From: an uncultured bacterium
GTDB lineage: Bacteria; Krumholzibacteriota; Krumholzibacteriia; LZORAL124-64-63
NCBI GenBank assembly: GCA_903912525.1
Contig: CAIWHK010000047.1
Location: 1 to 47,451 of the forward strand
Reading direction: 5' to 3'
Length of the DNA: 47,451 nt
The notes beneath the pieces are model-generated. The model ran no database searches, was not told where the DNA came from, and worked only from the letters and a program-made list of their open reading frames with translations. Of the stretch, positions 15,669-26,046 are shown in pieces; position 1 is the first letter of the stretch, and every line of letters begins with the position of its first letter. The position numbers were made by a program, and so were the translations under genes.

Positions 15669-17612
15669 CTAGTCACCGGGCACCGTCTCCAGGGTCTTGG
15701 CATCGAGGACCGACGCCGAGCCGCCGCGGCGCTTGTCCGCCGAACCGACGAAGCCGGTGCCGTCCTCCTTGAAGGCCGCGATCTGGACACCGCCGAAATA
15801 CAGGTCCATGTCGCCCAGGACGCGGACATCGTGGCCCTGTCGCTTCAATTCCTCGACGATCGCCGGCGCCACGCGCGACTCGATGTACAGGTGCTCGTCG
15901 AACTTCTGGGCGAAGAAGCGGGGCGCCTCGTTCGCGGCCTCCACGTCCATGCCGAAGTCGATGATGTTGACCATCACCAGCGCCACCGTGGCGATGATGC
16001 GCCCGGCGCCGGGCGAACCCAGCGACATCAGGGGACGCCCGTCGCGGAACACGAGCGTCGGCGTGATCGACGACCGCGGCCGCTTGTTCGGGCCGATGAG
16101 GTTGGCCGGCGATGCGGTCGAGAAGTTGACGCGGCCGTTGTTCAACAGGATCCCGTTGACCATCGTCTTCGACCCGAAGAAGTTCCCCAGGGTCTGGGTC
16201 AGCGACACCATGTTGCTGTCCGCGTCGATGACCGACAGGTGCGTCGTCGAGCCGCCGTCGAAGTCGTCGTCCTTCTTGCCCTCGCCGGGTTCACGCCTGG
16301 GCGCGGTGCCGGGGGCGGCGGTCGGGGCCGATGTGTCCTTGCCCTCCTTGCGCCGGTTCCAGCGGTCGAACGGGTCGTCGGCCTGGCGCGCCGAACCGGG
16401 ATCCTCGTCCTTGTCGTCGTCCCACTGCAGGCGACCCGGGCGCACTGCGGACGTCGGCGCCGCGGCGGCCGGCGACAGGTTCTCGAACTTGGCCGGGAAC
16501 CCGTAAGGCACGTCCTTGCTGGCGCGGGGCTCGGCGCGGTACGGGTTGATCTCGGCGAACCGCGCCGCCGCGTACTGCTTGGAAATCAGGCCGTTGGCAG
16601 GGACGGTCATGAAGCGCGGATCGCCCAGGTACTGGCTGCGATCCGCGTAGGTGCGCCGGAAGATCTCGGCCATCATGTGGATGTCGCGCGCCGAACTCGA
16701 GAAATGGTCCCTCGACTCGAACTGCACGTGCTCCATCATGTTGAGGATCTCCAGCAGCGTCGCCCCCGAATGCGGGGCCGGCGCCGTTACGACCTCCACG
16801 CCACGATAGGTGCCGCGCAGCGGCTCGCTCAGCGTCGGCTTGAAGGCCGCCAGGTCCGCCAGCGTCATCACGCCGCCGGCCGCGGTGACGCCCTCGACCA
16901 ACCGCTCGGCGGTCTCGCCCTTGTAGAACCCGTCCGGCCCCTGGGCCGCGACCAGTTCCAGCACATGGGCCAGCTCGGGCTGCTGCAGCAGCTCGCCCTC
17001 CATCTTCGGGAACCCGTTGTTCATGAAGATCGCGGCCAGCGGCGGCCGCGCGGCCAGCGCATCCATGTTGTCCAGCAGCAGGCCGGCAAGCGTCGGGTCG
17101 ACGGGGAAGCCCTCGCCGGCGTAGCGGATCGCCGGGCCCAGCACCACCGGCAGCGGCAGGGTCCCGTAGTCGCGCAGCGCCTGGCACAGGCCCGCCACCG
17201 CGCCGGGCACCAGGGCCGACTTGGCGGTGTCGCGCTCCCGGCTGGCCGAGAACGAGATCGAGGCGGGATCCTGCGGCGCCTGCGGGTAGTAGTTGATGTA
17301 CACCGTCCGGCGCTGGTCGTGCAGGTAGATCAGCATGCCGCCGCCGCCGCCGATGCCCGAGCCGTCGGGCTCGACGACGCCGATCGCGAAGGCCGCCGCG
17401 ACCGCGGCGTCGACGGCGTTGCCGCCGCGGGAGAGCATCTCGTTGGCCGCCTCGGTCGCGAGCGGGTGCGCCGTGGCGGCGACGCCGCCCGCACCGGCGG
17501 CCAGCGCCGTGGACCACACGAAGGCCAGGATCAGGAACAGGAGTCCCGCCCAGGCGGTCCGGCGGAACCGGCCGCGAAGCCGCTGATGGAGCCCGGCAGT
17601 CGGATGCATCAC
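15669..17612 (-). CDS. ggt: gamma-glutamyltransferase (PgsD/CapD-like), membrane anchored
   Basis: A 647-residue N-terminal-nucleophile hydrolase that cleaves or transfers gamma-glutamyl bonds. A signal/anchor segment (WAGLLFLILAFVWSTALAAG) places it outside the inner membrane. The large-subunit part has HPLATEAANEMLSRGGNAVDAAVAAAFA and GIGGGGGMLIYL. Autocleavage is expected before Thr456 in STTHLSV, followed by GSPGAGRII in the small subunit. Unusually, an insert of about 75 charged and proline-rich residues (roughly 375-450, with DDDKDEDPG and GKKDDDFDGG) sits just before the cleavage site. In capsule systems CapD trims or anchors the polymer; here it may depolymerise or transpeptidate poly-gamma-glutamate. 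The start overlaps the DUF6305 gene stop by four bases. Confidence 0.9.
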   Translation of the reverse strand: MMHPTAGLHQRLRGRFRRTAWAGLLFLILAFVWSTALAAGAGGVAATAHPLATEAANEMLSRGGNAVDAAVAAAFAIGVVEPDGSGIGGGGGMLIYLHDQRRTVYINYYPQAPQDPASISFSASRERDTAKSALVPGAVAGLCQALRDYGTLPLPVVLGPAIRYAGEGFPVDPTLAGLLLDNMDALAARPPLAAIFMNNGFPKMEGELLQQPELAHVLELVAAQGPDGFYKGETAERLVEGVTAAGGVMTLADLAAFKPTLSEPLRGTYRGVEVVTAPAPHSGATLLEILNMMEHVQFESRDHFSSSARDIHMMAEIFRRTYADRSQYLGDPRFMTVPANGLISKQYAAARFAEINPYRAEPRASKDVPYGFPAKFENLSPAAAAPTSAVRPGRLQWDDDKDEDPGSARQADDPFDRWNRRKEGKDTSAPTAAPGTAPRREPGEGKKDDDFDGGSTTHLSVIDADSNMVSLTQTLGNFFGSKTMVNGILLNNGRVNFSTASPANLIGPNKRPRSSITPTLVFRDGRPLMSLGSPGAGRIIATVALVMVNIIDFGMDVEAANEAPRFFAQKFDEHLYIESRVAPAIVEELKRQGHDVRVLGDMDLYFGGVQIAAFKEDGTGFVGSADKRRGGSASVLDAKTLETVPGD

Positions 17613-18160
17613 TTCGCGATCACCTCTTCCAGCGGCTTCATGGCCTCGGCCATGTTCTTGACCGGCTTCAGCGGGATCATGGAGCCGGCGCAGGCCTGAG
17701 TAAAGAAGCCGTCCTCGTCACCCTGGTCCACGATGATAACAGTCGCGGACGCCTCGGCCACGAGCTTGTTGAAATCGTCCGACTGCACGCCGCGCCGGGC
17801 CTTGCCGCCCAGGTGCACCGTCAGCACGGGAATGCCCGCCGCCTTGGCCGCGGCCAGCAGGTTCCTGACCCGCGCCAGTTCGTCCTCGCGGCTGACGCCG
17901 GCCGAGCCCAGGCCCTTTGAACTGTAGCCCGGCACCACCATCAGGGTCTTGAAGCCCTTGAGGTCGGCGGCCGTCGCCGTCACTTTCGAGGTGTAGGTGA
18001 CCTTCAGGCGGTCGAGCAGGACGCCGGCCAGCTTGACGTCCACGCTCTGGCCCGCGGTCGTCAGGAGGATCGGCTGCTGGAACTTGGTCTCGGCCGCGGA
18101 GGCCGACAGCGCGGCCAGCGATGCAATCACGATCGCCAGCAGGAGGAGCTTCTTCATCAT
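17609..18160 (-). CDS. exported DUF6305 family protein
   Basis: A 183-residue protein with a signal peptide (KKLLLLAIVIASLAALSASAAE). The body has segments I associate with DUF6305: FQQPILLTTAGQSVDVKL, DLKGFKTLMVVPGYSSKGLG, VLTVHLGGKARRG and VDQGDEDGFF. The function of the family is unknown. The fold looks like a small Rossmann-like alpha/beta domain that could bind a small ligand in the periplasm. It sits between the porin and gamma-glutamyltransferase genes, overlapping the latter by four bases, so it is probably a periplasmic partner of the gamma-glutamyl system. AGGA lies seven bases before the ATG. Family assignment is from memory of the motif pattern. Confidence 0.7.
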   Translation of the reverse strand: MMKKLLLLAIVIASLAALSASAAETKFQQPILLTTAGQSVDVKLAGVLLDRLKVTYTSKVTATAADLKGFKTLMVVPGYSSKGLGSAGVSREDELARVRNLLAAAKAAGIPVLTVHLGGKARRGVQSDDFNKLVAEASATVIIVDQGDEDGFFTQACAGSMIPLKPVKNMAEAMKPLEEVIAK

Positions 18161-18213
18161 GTTGTCTTCCTACCCTTGTTCTTGGTGGCCCCGCGCCGGC
18201 GGGGATGCCGGAC

Positions 18214-19500
18214 TTAGAACTGCACCCTGAACTCGAACATCAACCGGTTGGCCGTGACCTTGTCCTCGATCTGGGAGATGTTGCCGTCCCCGTTCTGGTC
18301 GAAGTCGCCGCCGTTGGGGATGCGCCTGAAGTAGCGACCCTGGACCGAGACGTTGTCGTTGATGTCGTAGTAGAGCTTCACGCCGAACTCGTCGTCGGGC
18401 TCGGTGTAGTTGTCGTTGTTCACGTAGTCGGCGACGGTGACGTACTGGAGCTGGATCCGCGACTTCGGCAGGAACGTCGGGCTGACATAGACCCGGCCGT
18501 ACCAGACCCGGCTGCCCTCGACCTGCTTGTCGTGGTTGGGGTAGTCGCCGCCGATGTTGCCGTTGGCGTACCCCGTGCGATCGCCCCACCACCACGAGGG
18601 ATAGTAGGGGCTGAACATCTCCTCGTCGGCGGTCGCCGCATCGTCGCCCTGGTAGGCGGCCGTGCGGATCTCGGCCTTGGCCGAGCGGACGTGCGGCATC
18701 GACCAACCGTAGCTGACGCCGGCCATGTAGCCGATCCCGCCCTTGTCCGGCAGCCCGGCCGGCGTGTTCCAGGTCTGCTGCGCGATTTCCGCGAAGTACA
18801 GCAGCTTGGGCAGGACGATGTTCCCGGACGCGCCGGCGCCGACGATGATGTTGTCATTGAAATCGCCGCGCTTCTTCTCGTAGACCGTGTAGGCCAGCAG
18901 CGTGTGCTCCTTCAGCGCGTACTGCGCCTGCGCCACGTACAACTGGTCGCTCTGCGGCTCGGGATAGAAACCGTCGGGCGTCAGCGCCTGCTCGGTGACG
19001 GCGCCGAACACGCCGAGCGTCCAGGCATCGCGGGCGAAGTCGACGCGGATCCCGTCGTAGTCGTCGATCTGGTAGTAGCTCTCGCCCAGGGTCAGGCCGC
19101 TGCCCAACTCGTAGTGCTGCCGGCCGAAGCGAACGCGGGCCATGTCGAACCCCAGGATGTCCGGCTGCGTGAACTCGCCGTAGATCTGGCTGATCCCGAA
19201 CCGGATGCCGCCGAGCCCGGCCAGCGAACGCGACGGGTAGACCGGGTTGTCGCTGATCGTCACGAGGTCCGTCCGGAACCGGCCGTTGGTGCCGAGCGGG
19301 GCCAGCGCCGACAGCTGGCCCATGAACCGCATGTACTCGAGGTTCTCGCGGTTGTCCCGGTCGCCCGAGAACGACTCCCAGTAGTTGCGCGTCATGAAGT
19401 CGCCGCTCAACTGGAACTGGGCTCGGGCCGCAGTCGCGGCGAGCGACAGGGCCGCCGCGACCAGGACCATGAGACGGTTGCTGTGCTTGGACATCTGCAT
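18214..19500 (-). CDS. outer-membrane porin-like beta-barrel protein
   Basis: A 428-residue protein with a signal peptide (RLMVLVAAALSLAATAARAQ). Alternating amphipathic strands run throughout, and it ends in a terminal aromatic strand (NRLMFEFRVQF) typical of barrels inserted by the BAM complex. The pattern (FGRQHYELGSGLTLGESYYQIDDYDGIRVDF) resembles the alginate-export/AlgE-like porin group. I start it at ATG 19500, where a signal peptide begins and GGAG lies just upstream; the upstream residues in the longer frame look non-coding. It follows the lipoprotein gene by about ten bases. In context it is the likely outer-membrane channel for export or uptake of poly-gamma-glutamate or its fragments. 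An acidic EF-hand-like stretch, FDQNGDGNISQIED, lies near the C-terminus. Confidence 0.8.
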   Translation of the reverse strand: MQMSKHSNRLMVLVAAALSLAATAARAQFQLSGDFMTRNYWESFSGDRDNRENLEYMRFMGQLSALAPLGTNGRFRTDLVTISDNPVYPSRSLAGLGGIRFGISQIYGEFTQPDILGFDMARVRFGRQHYELGSGLTLGESYYQIDDYDGIRVDFARDAWTLGVFGAVTEQALTPDGFYPEPQSDQLYVAQAQYALKEHTLLAYTVYEKKRGDFNDNIIVGAGASGNIVLPKLLYFAEIAQQTWNTPAGLPDKGGIGYMAGVSYGWSMPHVRSAKAEIRTAAYQGDDAATADEEMFSPYYPSWWWGDRTGYANGNIGGDYPNHDKQVEGSRVWYGRVYVSPTFLPKSRIQLQYVTVADYVNNDNYTEPDDEFGVKLYYDINDNVSVQGRYFRRIPNGGDFDQNGDGNISQIEDKVTANRLMFEFRVQF

Positions 19501-19510
19501 TCCTGCTCCC

Positions 19511-21346
19511 CTAGTTCTGGCTGAAGGCCAGGCCGGTCGGTGTTGCGGTCCCCCTGCCGGGTACCTCGACGGTCCTGAGGACCGTGCCGTCCGGCGCAAC
19601 CTGGAAGATGTAGTCGAAATCGCCGGTGCTGTTGACGATCCAGAAACTCACGCCGTCCCACGTCATGCCCGTGGCGAAACGGTTGGTGGTTGTACCGGCG
19701 GGCGGAATGGGCGTCGTGAAGACCGTGGTCCAGGTGGATGACCCGGGATTCCACATCAGGACCGTGTCGGCGTCCTTGTCGTTGGCGTACAGGGCGCCGT
19801 TCGCCCACGCCGTGCCGCGGACGCCGACGCTGGGCGCGGCGATGGTCTCCAGGACCGAGCCGTCGTCCGTGCTCAGGCGGTAGACCGAGAGCGAGCCGTC
19901 GTTGGGCACCCACAGGTCCGTGCCGTCGAAGGCCATGTCGCGCACGGTGCCGGCGCCGGCGGGCGGCGCCTGGAAGCTCGCGGTGACCGACAGGACGCCG
20001 CCCGTGGTGTCGATGGCGGCGATGAAGTCGTCGGTGCCGGCCGCGGCCAGCCACAGGCGCGTGCCGTCGAAGGCCAGGCCCTGCACCGAGCCGCCCGGGG
20101 CGATCGTGGCCGTCGAATACGAGGCGACGAAGGTCCCGTCGTTGATCGAATAGCGGTAAAGCAGCCGCGCGCCGCTGTCCACGAGCCACAGGAACCCTGT
20201 GGACGGGTCGACATCGACGACATGGAACAGCCCGGCGCCGACGCCGCTCTTCCCATCGGAATTGGTCACCGTGACGTCGCGCGCACCGAGGTCGGCGTCC
20301 GCATCGATCGAGATGTAGGCCGTCAGCGACATCGAGTTCGCCACGGTCAGGGAGTCGACGACGACGCCGACGCCGAAGGACGCCGTCAGTCCGTCACGGA
20401 ACCCGGACCCGGTGACCGTGACGGTCTTGCGGGCCCGCGGACCGCCGGTATTGGGCGCCACCTGCACGACCACGGGCGCCGCGGGCACGCTCAGGTCGGC
20501 GGCGGCCCAGACCAGCGCGCCCATCTGGGCGTACGGCGGGTCGAACTGCTGCAGGACGGCGCCGGCCGAATCCATCCGGAACAGGTAGTCGGCGAAGCCG
20601 CTGCTGTTGGTCGACCAGAAGTCCTGCCCGTCGAAGGTCAGGCCCACCGGGTAGACGTAGTTCGCGCCACGCGCGCCGACCGGCGCGGGGACCCCGGGGT
20701 GGAAGACCGCCCGAGCGGTCTCGAAGACGTGGACGGTGTCGTCGTCCTTGTCCGTGTAGTAGCAGCCCGCGACGATTCCGGACCCGTAGACGTCCGCGTT
20801 CGCGCCCACGTAGCACAGGCCGCGGGGCTCGCTGCTCGGCAGCGGGTACTGGGCAAGGATGGCCCCGTCGGCCGGGTTGAGCTTGTACAGCGTGGGCGGC
20901 ACGGTATACGTCGTCGAGCCGCTGTTGAGCGCCCACAGGTACTGCCCGTCCCAGGTGATGTCGCGCACCGTGCCCTGACCCGCCGGCGGTGCGGCCAGCG
21001 TCCGCAGGACGACGGCGCCATCGGCGCCCGCAAGGTCGAGCTGCAGGATGGCGTCCTCGTCGCCGGAGATCGCGACCCACAGCGCAGCGCCGTCGAAGGT
21101 CACGCCCTGCAGCGCGGTCTCGGTGGTGAAGTCGGCGAACGGCCAGGCGTGGCGTTCGGCCAGGTTGCGGTCCAGCATCACCAGGCGCTGGGATTCGTTG
21201 TCGACGAGGTAGAAGTACCCGCCCCTGGGCTGGATGCCGGCCTCCTCGTCACCATCGGCCAAGAAGAAGTTGCAGCCGCCGAGGACGGCGATGCACGCCG
21301 CCAGCAGCGGAACCAGGCCAACCCGTCTCCTGAGATTCGCGATCAT
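19511..21346 (-). CDS. beta-propeller lipoprotein with central IPT/TIG domain
   Basis: A 611-residue predicted lipoprotein: the signal peptide ends in the lipobox LGGC with Cys near residue 25. Two sets of propeller-blade repeats follow (GVTFDGAALWVAISGDEDAI, VRDITWDGQYLWALN, GLAFDGTRLWLAAAGTDDFI, VRDMAFDGTDLWVPNDGS). They flank an IPT/TIG-like Ig domain (PNTGGPRARKTVTVTGSGF through VTVTNSDGKSG, about residues 290-370). This architecture suits extracellular ligand or polymer binding. It is the first gene of the Pgs operon, about ten bases ahead of the porin, so porin plus surface lipoprotein may form a binding and transport pair. A sigma54 promoter (21505-21520) lies upstream with a leader of roughly 145 bases. 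Confidence 0.8.
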   Translation of the reverse strand: MIANLRRRVGLVPLLAACIAVLGGCNFFLADGDEEAGIQPRGGYFYLVDNESQRLVMLDRNLAERHAWPFADFTTETALQGVTFDGAALWVAISGDEDAILQLDLAGADGAVVLRTLAAPPAGQGTVRDITWDGQYLWALNSGSTTYTVPPTLYKLNPADGAILAQYPLPSSEPRGLCYVGANADVYGSGIVAGCYYTDKDDDTVHVFETARAVFHPGVPAPVGARGANYVYPVGLTFDGQDFWSTNSSGFADYLFRMDSAGAVLQQFDPPYAQMGALVWAAADLSVPAAPVVVQVAPNTGGPRARKTVTVTGSGFRDGLTASFGVGVVVDSLTVANSMSLTAYISIDADADLGARDVTVTNSDGKSGVGAGLFHVVDVDPSTGFLWLVDSGARLLYRYSINDGTFVASYSTATIAPGGSVQGLAFDGTRLWLAAAGTDDFIAAIDTTGGVLSVTASFQAPPAGAGTVRDMAFDGTDLWVPNDGSLSVYRLSTDDGSVLETIAAPSVGVRGTAWANGALYANDKDADTVLMWNPGSSTWTTVFTTPIPPAGTTTNRFATGMTWDGVSFWIVNSTGDFDYIFQVAPDGTVLRTVEVPGRGTATPTGLAFSQN

Positions 21347-21504
21347 CGATCTCCCCTTGGTCGTTCGACCGCCCGCCGTCCCGTGGCCGGCAGCCCGGCA
21401 GTCGTCATCACGCCGCCGCGCAGGACCTCACCGCCGCCGCACGTCCCGGTGCCCGTCCGCAGACAGGCACCGGAAACGACCCGACGGGCCAGTGTGTCCC
21501 AGAT

Positions 21505-21520
21505 AACAAGGTCCATGCCA
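21505..21520 (-). promoter_or_regulatory. candidate sigma54 promoter of the Pgs operon
   Basis: The minus strand reads TGGCATGGACCTTGTT. GG and the -12 GT are ten bases apart. The -12 dinucleotide deviates from GC, as it does at 8972-8987. Its GG lies 60 bp from the centre of the palindrome at 21570-21586, the same spacing as in the permease promoter. The spacing agreement raises my confidence despite the imperfect -12 element. Confidence 0.6.
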
Positions 21521-21551
21521 CGGCCCACGCGTTGCAATCAAAGCATTTGCA

Positions 21552-21580
21552 TTGGTGGAAAGCCAGAAGTGTGCTAATAT
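21552..21580 (+). promoter_or_regulatory. candidate sigma70 promoter of the two-component genes
   Basis: TTGGTG (21552-21557), a 17-base spacer and TAATAT (21575-21580), with TG one base upstream of the -10 element (extended -10). The -10 element lies inside the palindrome at 21570-21586. A regulator bound there would block this promoter while being placed to activate the divergent sigma54 promoter. Confidence 0.5.
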
Positions 21581-21586
21581 CGCACA
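21570..21586. promoter_or_regulatory. activator-like palindrome TGTGC-N7-GCACA
   Basis: TGTGCTAATATCGCACA has perfect five-base half sites with a seven-base centre. It lies in the divergent region between the Pgs operon and the histidine kinase gene, 60 bp upstream of the sigma54-like promoter at 21505-21520. Confidence 0.7.
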
Positions 21587-21592
21587 GTCGGG

Positions 21593-23229
21593 TTGGGGCC
21601 AATCCGGACGTTGGACCGCGCTTCGGCGCCACGGGAACGGGCTGTCTTGCATCGCATTGGAACGAAAACACGCTCAGCCTTCCGCAGGCCGCTGACGCTG
21701 GTGGGCGCGCTGCTGGTGGTGCTCGCGGCCGCCGGCCTGCTCTCCGTCCGGGCCCTGCACCACTGGCGCAACGACGTCATCCGGAACAATCTCGCGTTCA
21801 CGAGCGTCGCGGCGGCGGACATGGCCGCGCGTGCCGAGGCGCAGTGGCGGCAATGGCCGGTCCTGGGCCTGAGCGGGGACGTTCCCGTCGTCGACCTGAC
21901 GCCTGAGGACCTTGATCGCAGCCTCAAGGCGATCGCCAACGACGTCTTCTCGTCCGGCCACGCGCTCAAGGGCGGGTTCTGGGTGATCCAGATCGACGAG
22001 TTCACGGGCTACGCCGACCCGTGGTCCCCGCCGCCGGCGCCCGCGTTCGGCCCCCCGCCGCGCTCGTATCCCGTCATCCTCAAGCAGGTCCGGGACTCGC
22101 TGGCGAAGGGCGCGCCCCTCGTCGAACTGCACGAGTTCAACTCGGTGTCCGTCAGCAAGACCGTCTTCACCCTGGCCACGCACCCGGTCCGTCGCGATGG
22201 GCGCGTCGTGGCGGTGGCCTGGGTCCGCATCCACATCGAGAAAGAGCTGCCGGCCGCGAAGCTCACGCCGTTCCTCAACCTGGCCGGGCTGGTCACCCTC
22301 GCGGCCTTCGTGGCCGCGCTGCTGACCACCATGGTCCAGCGACGCGAGATCCACAGCCTGAACGAGAACCTGCGGCTCATCGAGCGCGACCCCTCGCTGC
22401 GCCTGGACCAGCGCAAGGGGATGTTCGGCAGCATCCGCTACGCCATCAACCAGGTGCTCGTCTCGCTCGAGAAGGAAAGCCGGCACCGGCAGGCGCTGGA
22501 AGCGCAGCTGCACCAGCAGGACAAGATGGCCGCGCTGGGCAACCTGCTGGCGGGCGTCGCCCACGAGATCAAGACGCCCCTGGCCATCGTCAAGACCCGG
22601 GTGCAGATCTGGCAGCGCGACCTTGACCGGTACAGCCAGGAAAACGACGTGCCCCCGCCGCTGCAGAACGAATCGATGCAGCTGGTGCTGACCGAGATCG
22701 ACCGCCTGTCGGGGCTGCTGAAGAAGCTGCTCTACTTCTCGCGGCCGGTCAGGCAGGACCAGATGAAGCCCGTCGACATCAACGACCTGGTCCGCCACAC
22801 GGTGCTGTTCGCCAAGCCGCGCATCGTCCAGCGGCGCGTCGACCTGGACCTGAGGCTGGCGGCGGCGAGCGGACAGGTCCTGGGCGATGCGGATTCGCTG
22901 CACCAGGCGTTCCTGAACATCCTGACCAACTCGCTGGACCACGTCGAGGAAGGCGGCCTGATCGCGATCGCCAGCCGCCTCGACCGCGACACCCGGCAGG
23001 TCGTCCTCGACTTCACCGACAACGGTCCCGGGCTGTCGCCGGAGGTCCGCGCGCAGGCGTTCAACCCGTTCTTCACGACCAGGCACGGCGGCTCGGGGCT
23101 GGGCCTGTCGATCACCTACGAGATCATCACGGCGCACCGCGGCACGATCGAATTCGTCGATCCGGAGACGTCGCCGGGCGCCCACTGCCGCATCTTCCTG
23201 CCCCTCGACAAGGCCCCGGCGGAGGAATC

Positions 23230-23233
<4 letters not shown>
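21593..23233 (+). CDS. membrane sensor histidine kinase
   Basis: Up to 546 residues. A membrane segment (LTLVGALLVVLAAAGLLSV), a periplasmic sensor of about 165 residues (Cache/PAS-like in size, unassigned) and a second membrane segment (FLNLAGLVTLAAFVAALLTTMV) are followed by a linker. The HisKA box is VAHEIKTPLAIVK (His324 counting from 21593), and the HATPase domain has NILTNSLDHVEEGG, DFTDNGPGL and GGSGLGLSIT. It should autophosphorylate in response to an extracytoplasmic signal, plausibly glutamate or gamma-glutamyl peptides, and pass phosphate to the overlapping regulator. The start is uncertain: TTG 21593 lies only a few bases after the predicted transcription start, so TTG 21611 or 21647 may be the real one. 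Its stop overlaps the regulator ATG by four bases. Confidence 0.88.
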
Positions 23234-24600
<1,367 letters not shown>

Positions 24601-24628
24601 CGGACCTGTGACCCAACCGGGCAACAGG

Positions 24629-24647
24629 GTGTGCTGAATCAGCACAC
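24629..24647. promoter_or_regulatory. perfect 19-bp palindrome, upstream activator site
   Basis: GTGTGCTGAATCAGCACAC is a perfect nine-one-nine palindrome and the strongest copy of the TGTGC-N7-GCACA motif. It lies just after the regulator gene stop and 60 bp upstream of the -24 element of the permease operon promoter. Confidence 0.8.
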
Positions 24648-24696
24648 TTCGAGCCCCTGGTACGGGCTATTTCGCTGATATTCCACAAGTTACGCA

Positions 24697-24712
24697 TGGC
24701 ACGCCCTTTGCC
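24697..24712 (+). promoter_or_regulatory. sigma54 promoter of the permease-racemase operon
   Basis: TGGCACGCCCTTTGCC matches the consensus closely: TGGCACG at -24, TTGC at -12, GG and GC exactly ten bases apart. The start point should lie near 24723, giving a leader of about 36 bases to the GTG at 24759. Confidence 0.88.
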
Positions 24713-24758
24713 TTAGACCTCGGGACAAGGCCCTCAACGTTTCCGAGGAGTGGACCCC

Positions 24759-26036
24759 GTGCTCGCACCGCTTTGGCTCCTGCTGATCATGCTGGTCGTC
24801 TTCGTGGCCTGCATCGTCCTGGCGCGCCTGCCCAACGGGCTGGCCCTGGTCCTGGCCGCCATTGCCGGCTCGCTGGCCGCCGGCCAGGGCGTGCCGATGC
24901 ACCACATGGTCGAGGGCGCGTTCGCCTACATCGACCCGATCCTGCTGATCGCCACGGCGATGGTGTTCATGGCGTCGCTCGAGGACTCGGGCGCGCTGGG
25001 CAGCATCAGTCGCAGCCTGATGATCGGCCTGCACCGGCAACCGGTGCTGCTGATCATGGGCATGACGATCTTCATCATGTTCCCCGGCATGATCACCGGC
25101 CAGTCGACCGCCACGGTGCTGACGACGGGCGCCATCTCGGCGCCGGTGCTGGTGGCGCTGGGCATCCCGCGCGCCAAGGTGGGCGCGATGATCGCGATGT
25201 CCGCGGTTTACGGCATGATCGCCCCGCCCATCAGCCTGCCGACGATGATCATCGGCAGCGGCGTCGACATGCCCTACACGGGCTTCGAGATCCCGCTGCT
25301 CATCGCGACGCTGCCCCTGGCCTTCGCCGTGAACCTGGCGCTGGCCTGGCCGCACCTGCGGCGCATCGACCTGCAGGCGGTCCTGCCCGGGCTGGGCGAG
25401 GACCACGCCAAGCGCTACGGCTTCCGCCTGTTCCTGCCCTTGGTGATCGTCGGCGGCCTGCTGGCGGCCATCCGCATGATCCCGGCCGTTTCGGCCTCGG
25501 TGGGCGTGGCGCTGGTGTTCATGATCGGCGCCCTGGCCGGCGCCGTGACCGGCCGCCGTTTCAACCTGGCCCGCTCGGCGCAGCGGTCGCTGCGGCAGGC
25601 CCTGCCGGTGCTGGGCATCCTCGTGGGCGTGGGCGCCTTCATCCAGGTCCTGACGCTGGTGGGCGTGCGCGGCATGATGGTCGTCGAGGCGCTGGCGCTG
25701 CCCTCGTTCTGGAAGTACGTCGGCGTGGCCGTGATGATGCCGCTGTTCGGCGCCGTCTCGTGCTTCGGCTCGGCCTCGGTGCTGGGCGTGCCGTTCCTGC
25801 TGTCGTTCCTCGGGCACAACGAGATCGTCGTCGGCGCCGCGCTGTCGATGTTCGCGGGCCTCGGCGACCTGGTGCCCCCGACCGCGCTGGCCAGCTACAT
25901 GGCCGCCCAGGTCGTGGGCGAGCCGAAGTACCTGCGCGTCGCGAAGTACACGGCAATTCCCGGCATCATCACCATCCTGTGGGCCATCGGGATGATCCTG
26001 CTGGCCAACCCGATTGCGCGCATCATTCCCCGTTGA
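24759..26036 (+). CDS. TRAP-type (DctM-like) transporter large permease
   Basis: A 425-residue inner-membrane protein with about 12 hydrophobic segments of the DctM/ion-transporter type. Two re-entrant-like motifs recur in the halves: GMIAPPISLPTMIIGSG and GLGDLVPPTALASYMAAQ. TRAP systems take up organic acids, including glutamate, by Na+-driven transport with a periplasmic binding protein. I prefer GTG 24759, with GAGGAG eight bases upstream, over GTG 24750, which lies inside that ribosome binding site. No DctP-type binding protein and no normal DctQ small subunit are encoded here; a 49-residue membrane protein follows instead. The operon context suggests uptake of glutamate or gamma-glutamyl peptides; the substrate is inferred. 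Confidence 0.83.
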   Translation: MLAPLWLLLIMLVVFVACIVLARLPNGLALVLAAIAGSLAAGQGVPMHHMVEGAFAYIDPILLIATAMVFMASLEDSGALGSISRSLMIGLHRQPVLLIMGMTIFIMFPGMITGQSTATVLTTGAISAPVLVALGIPRAKVGAMIAMSAVYGMIAPPISLPTMIIGSGVDMPYTGFEIPLLIATLPLAFAVNLALAWPHLRRIDLQAVLPGLGEDHAKRYGFRLFLPLVIVGGLLAAIRMIPAVSASVGVALVFMIGALAGAVTGRRFNLARSAQRSLRQALPVLGILVGVGAFIQVLTLVGVRGMMVVEALALPSFWKYVGVAVMMPLFGAVSCFGSASVLGVPFLLSFLGHNEIVVGAALSMFAGLGDLVPPTALASYMAAQVVGEPKYLRVAKYTAIPGIITILWAIGMILLANPIARIIPR

Positions 26037-26046
26037 GGAGGACGCC

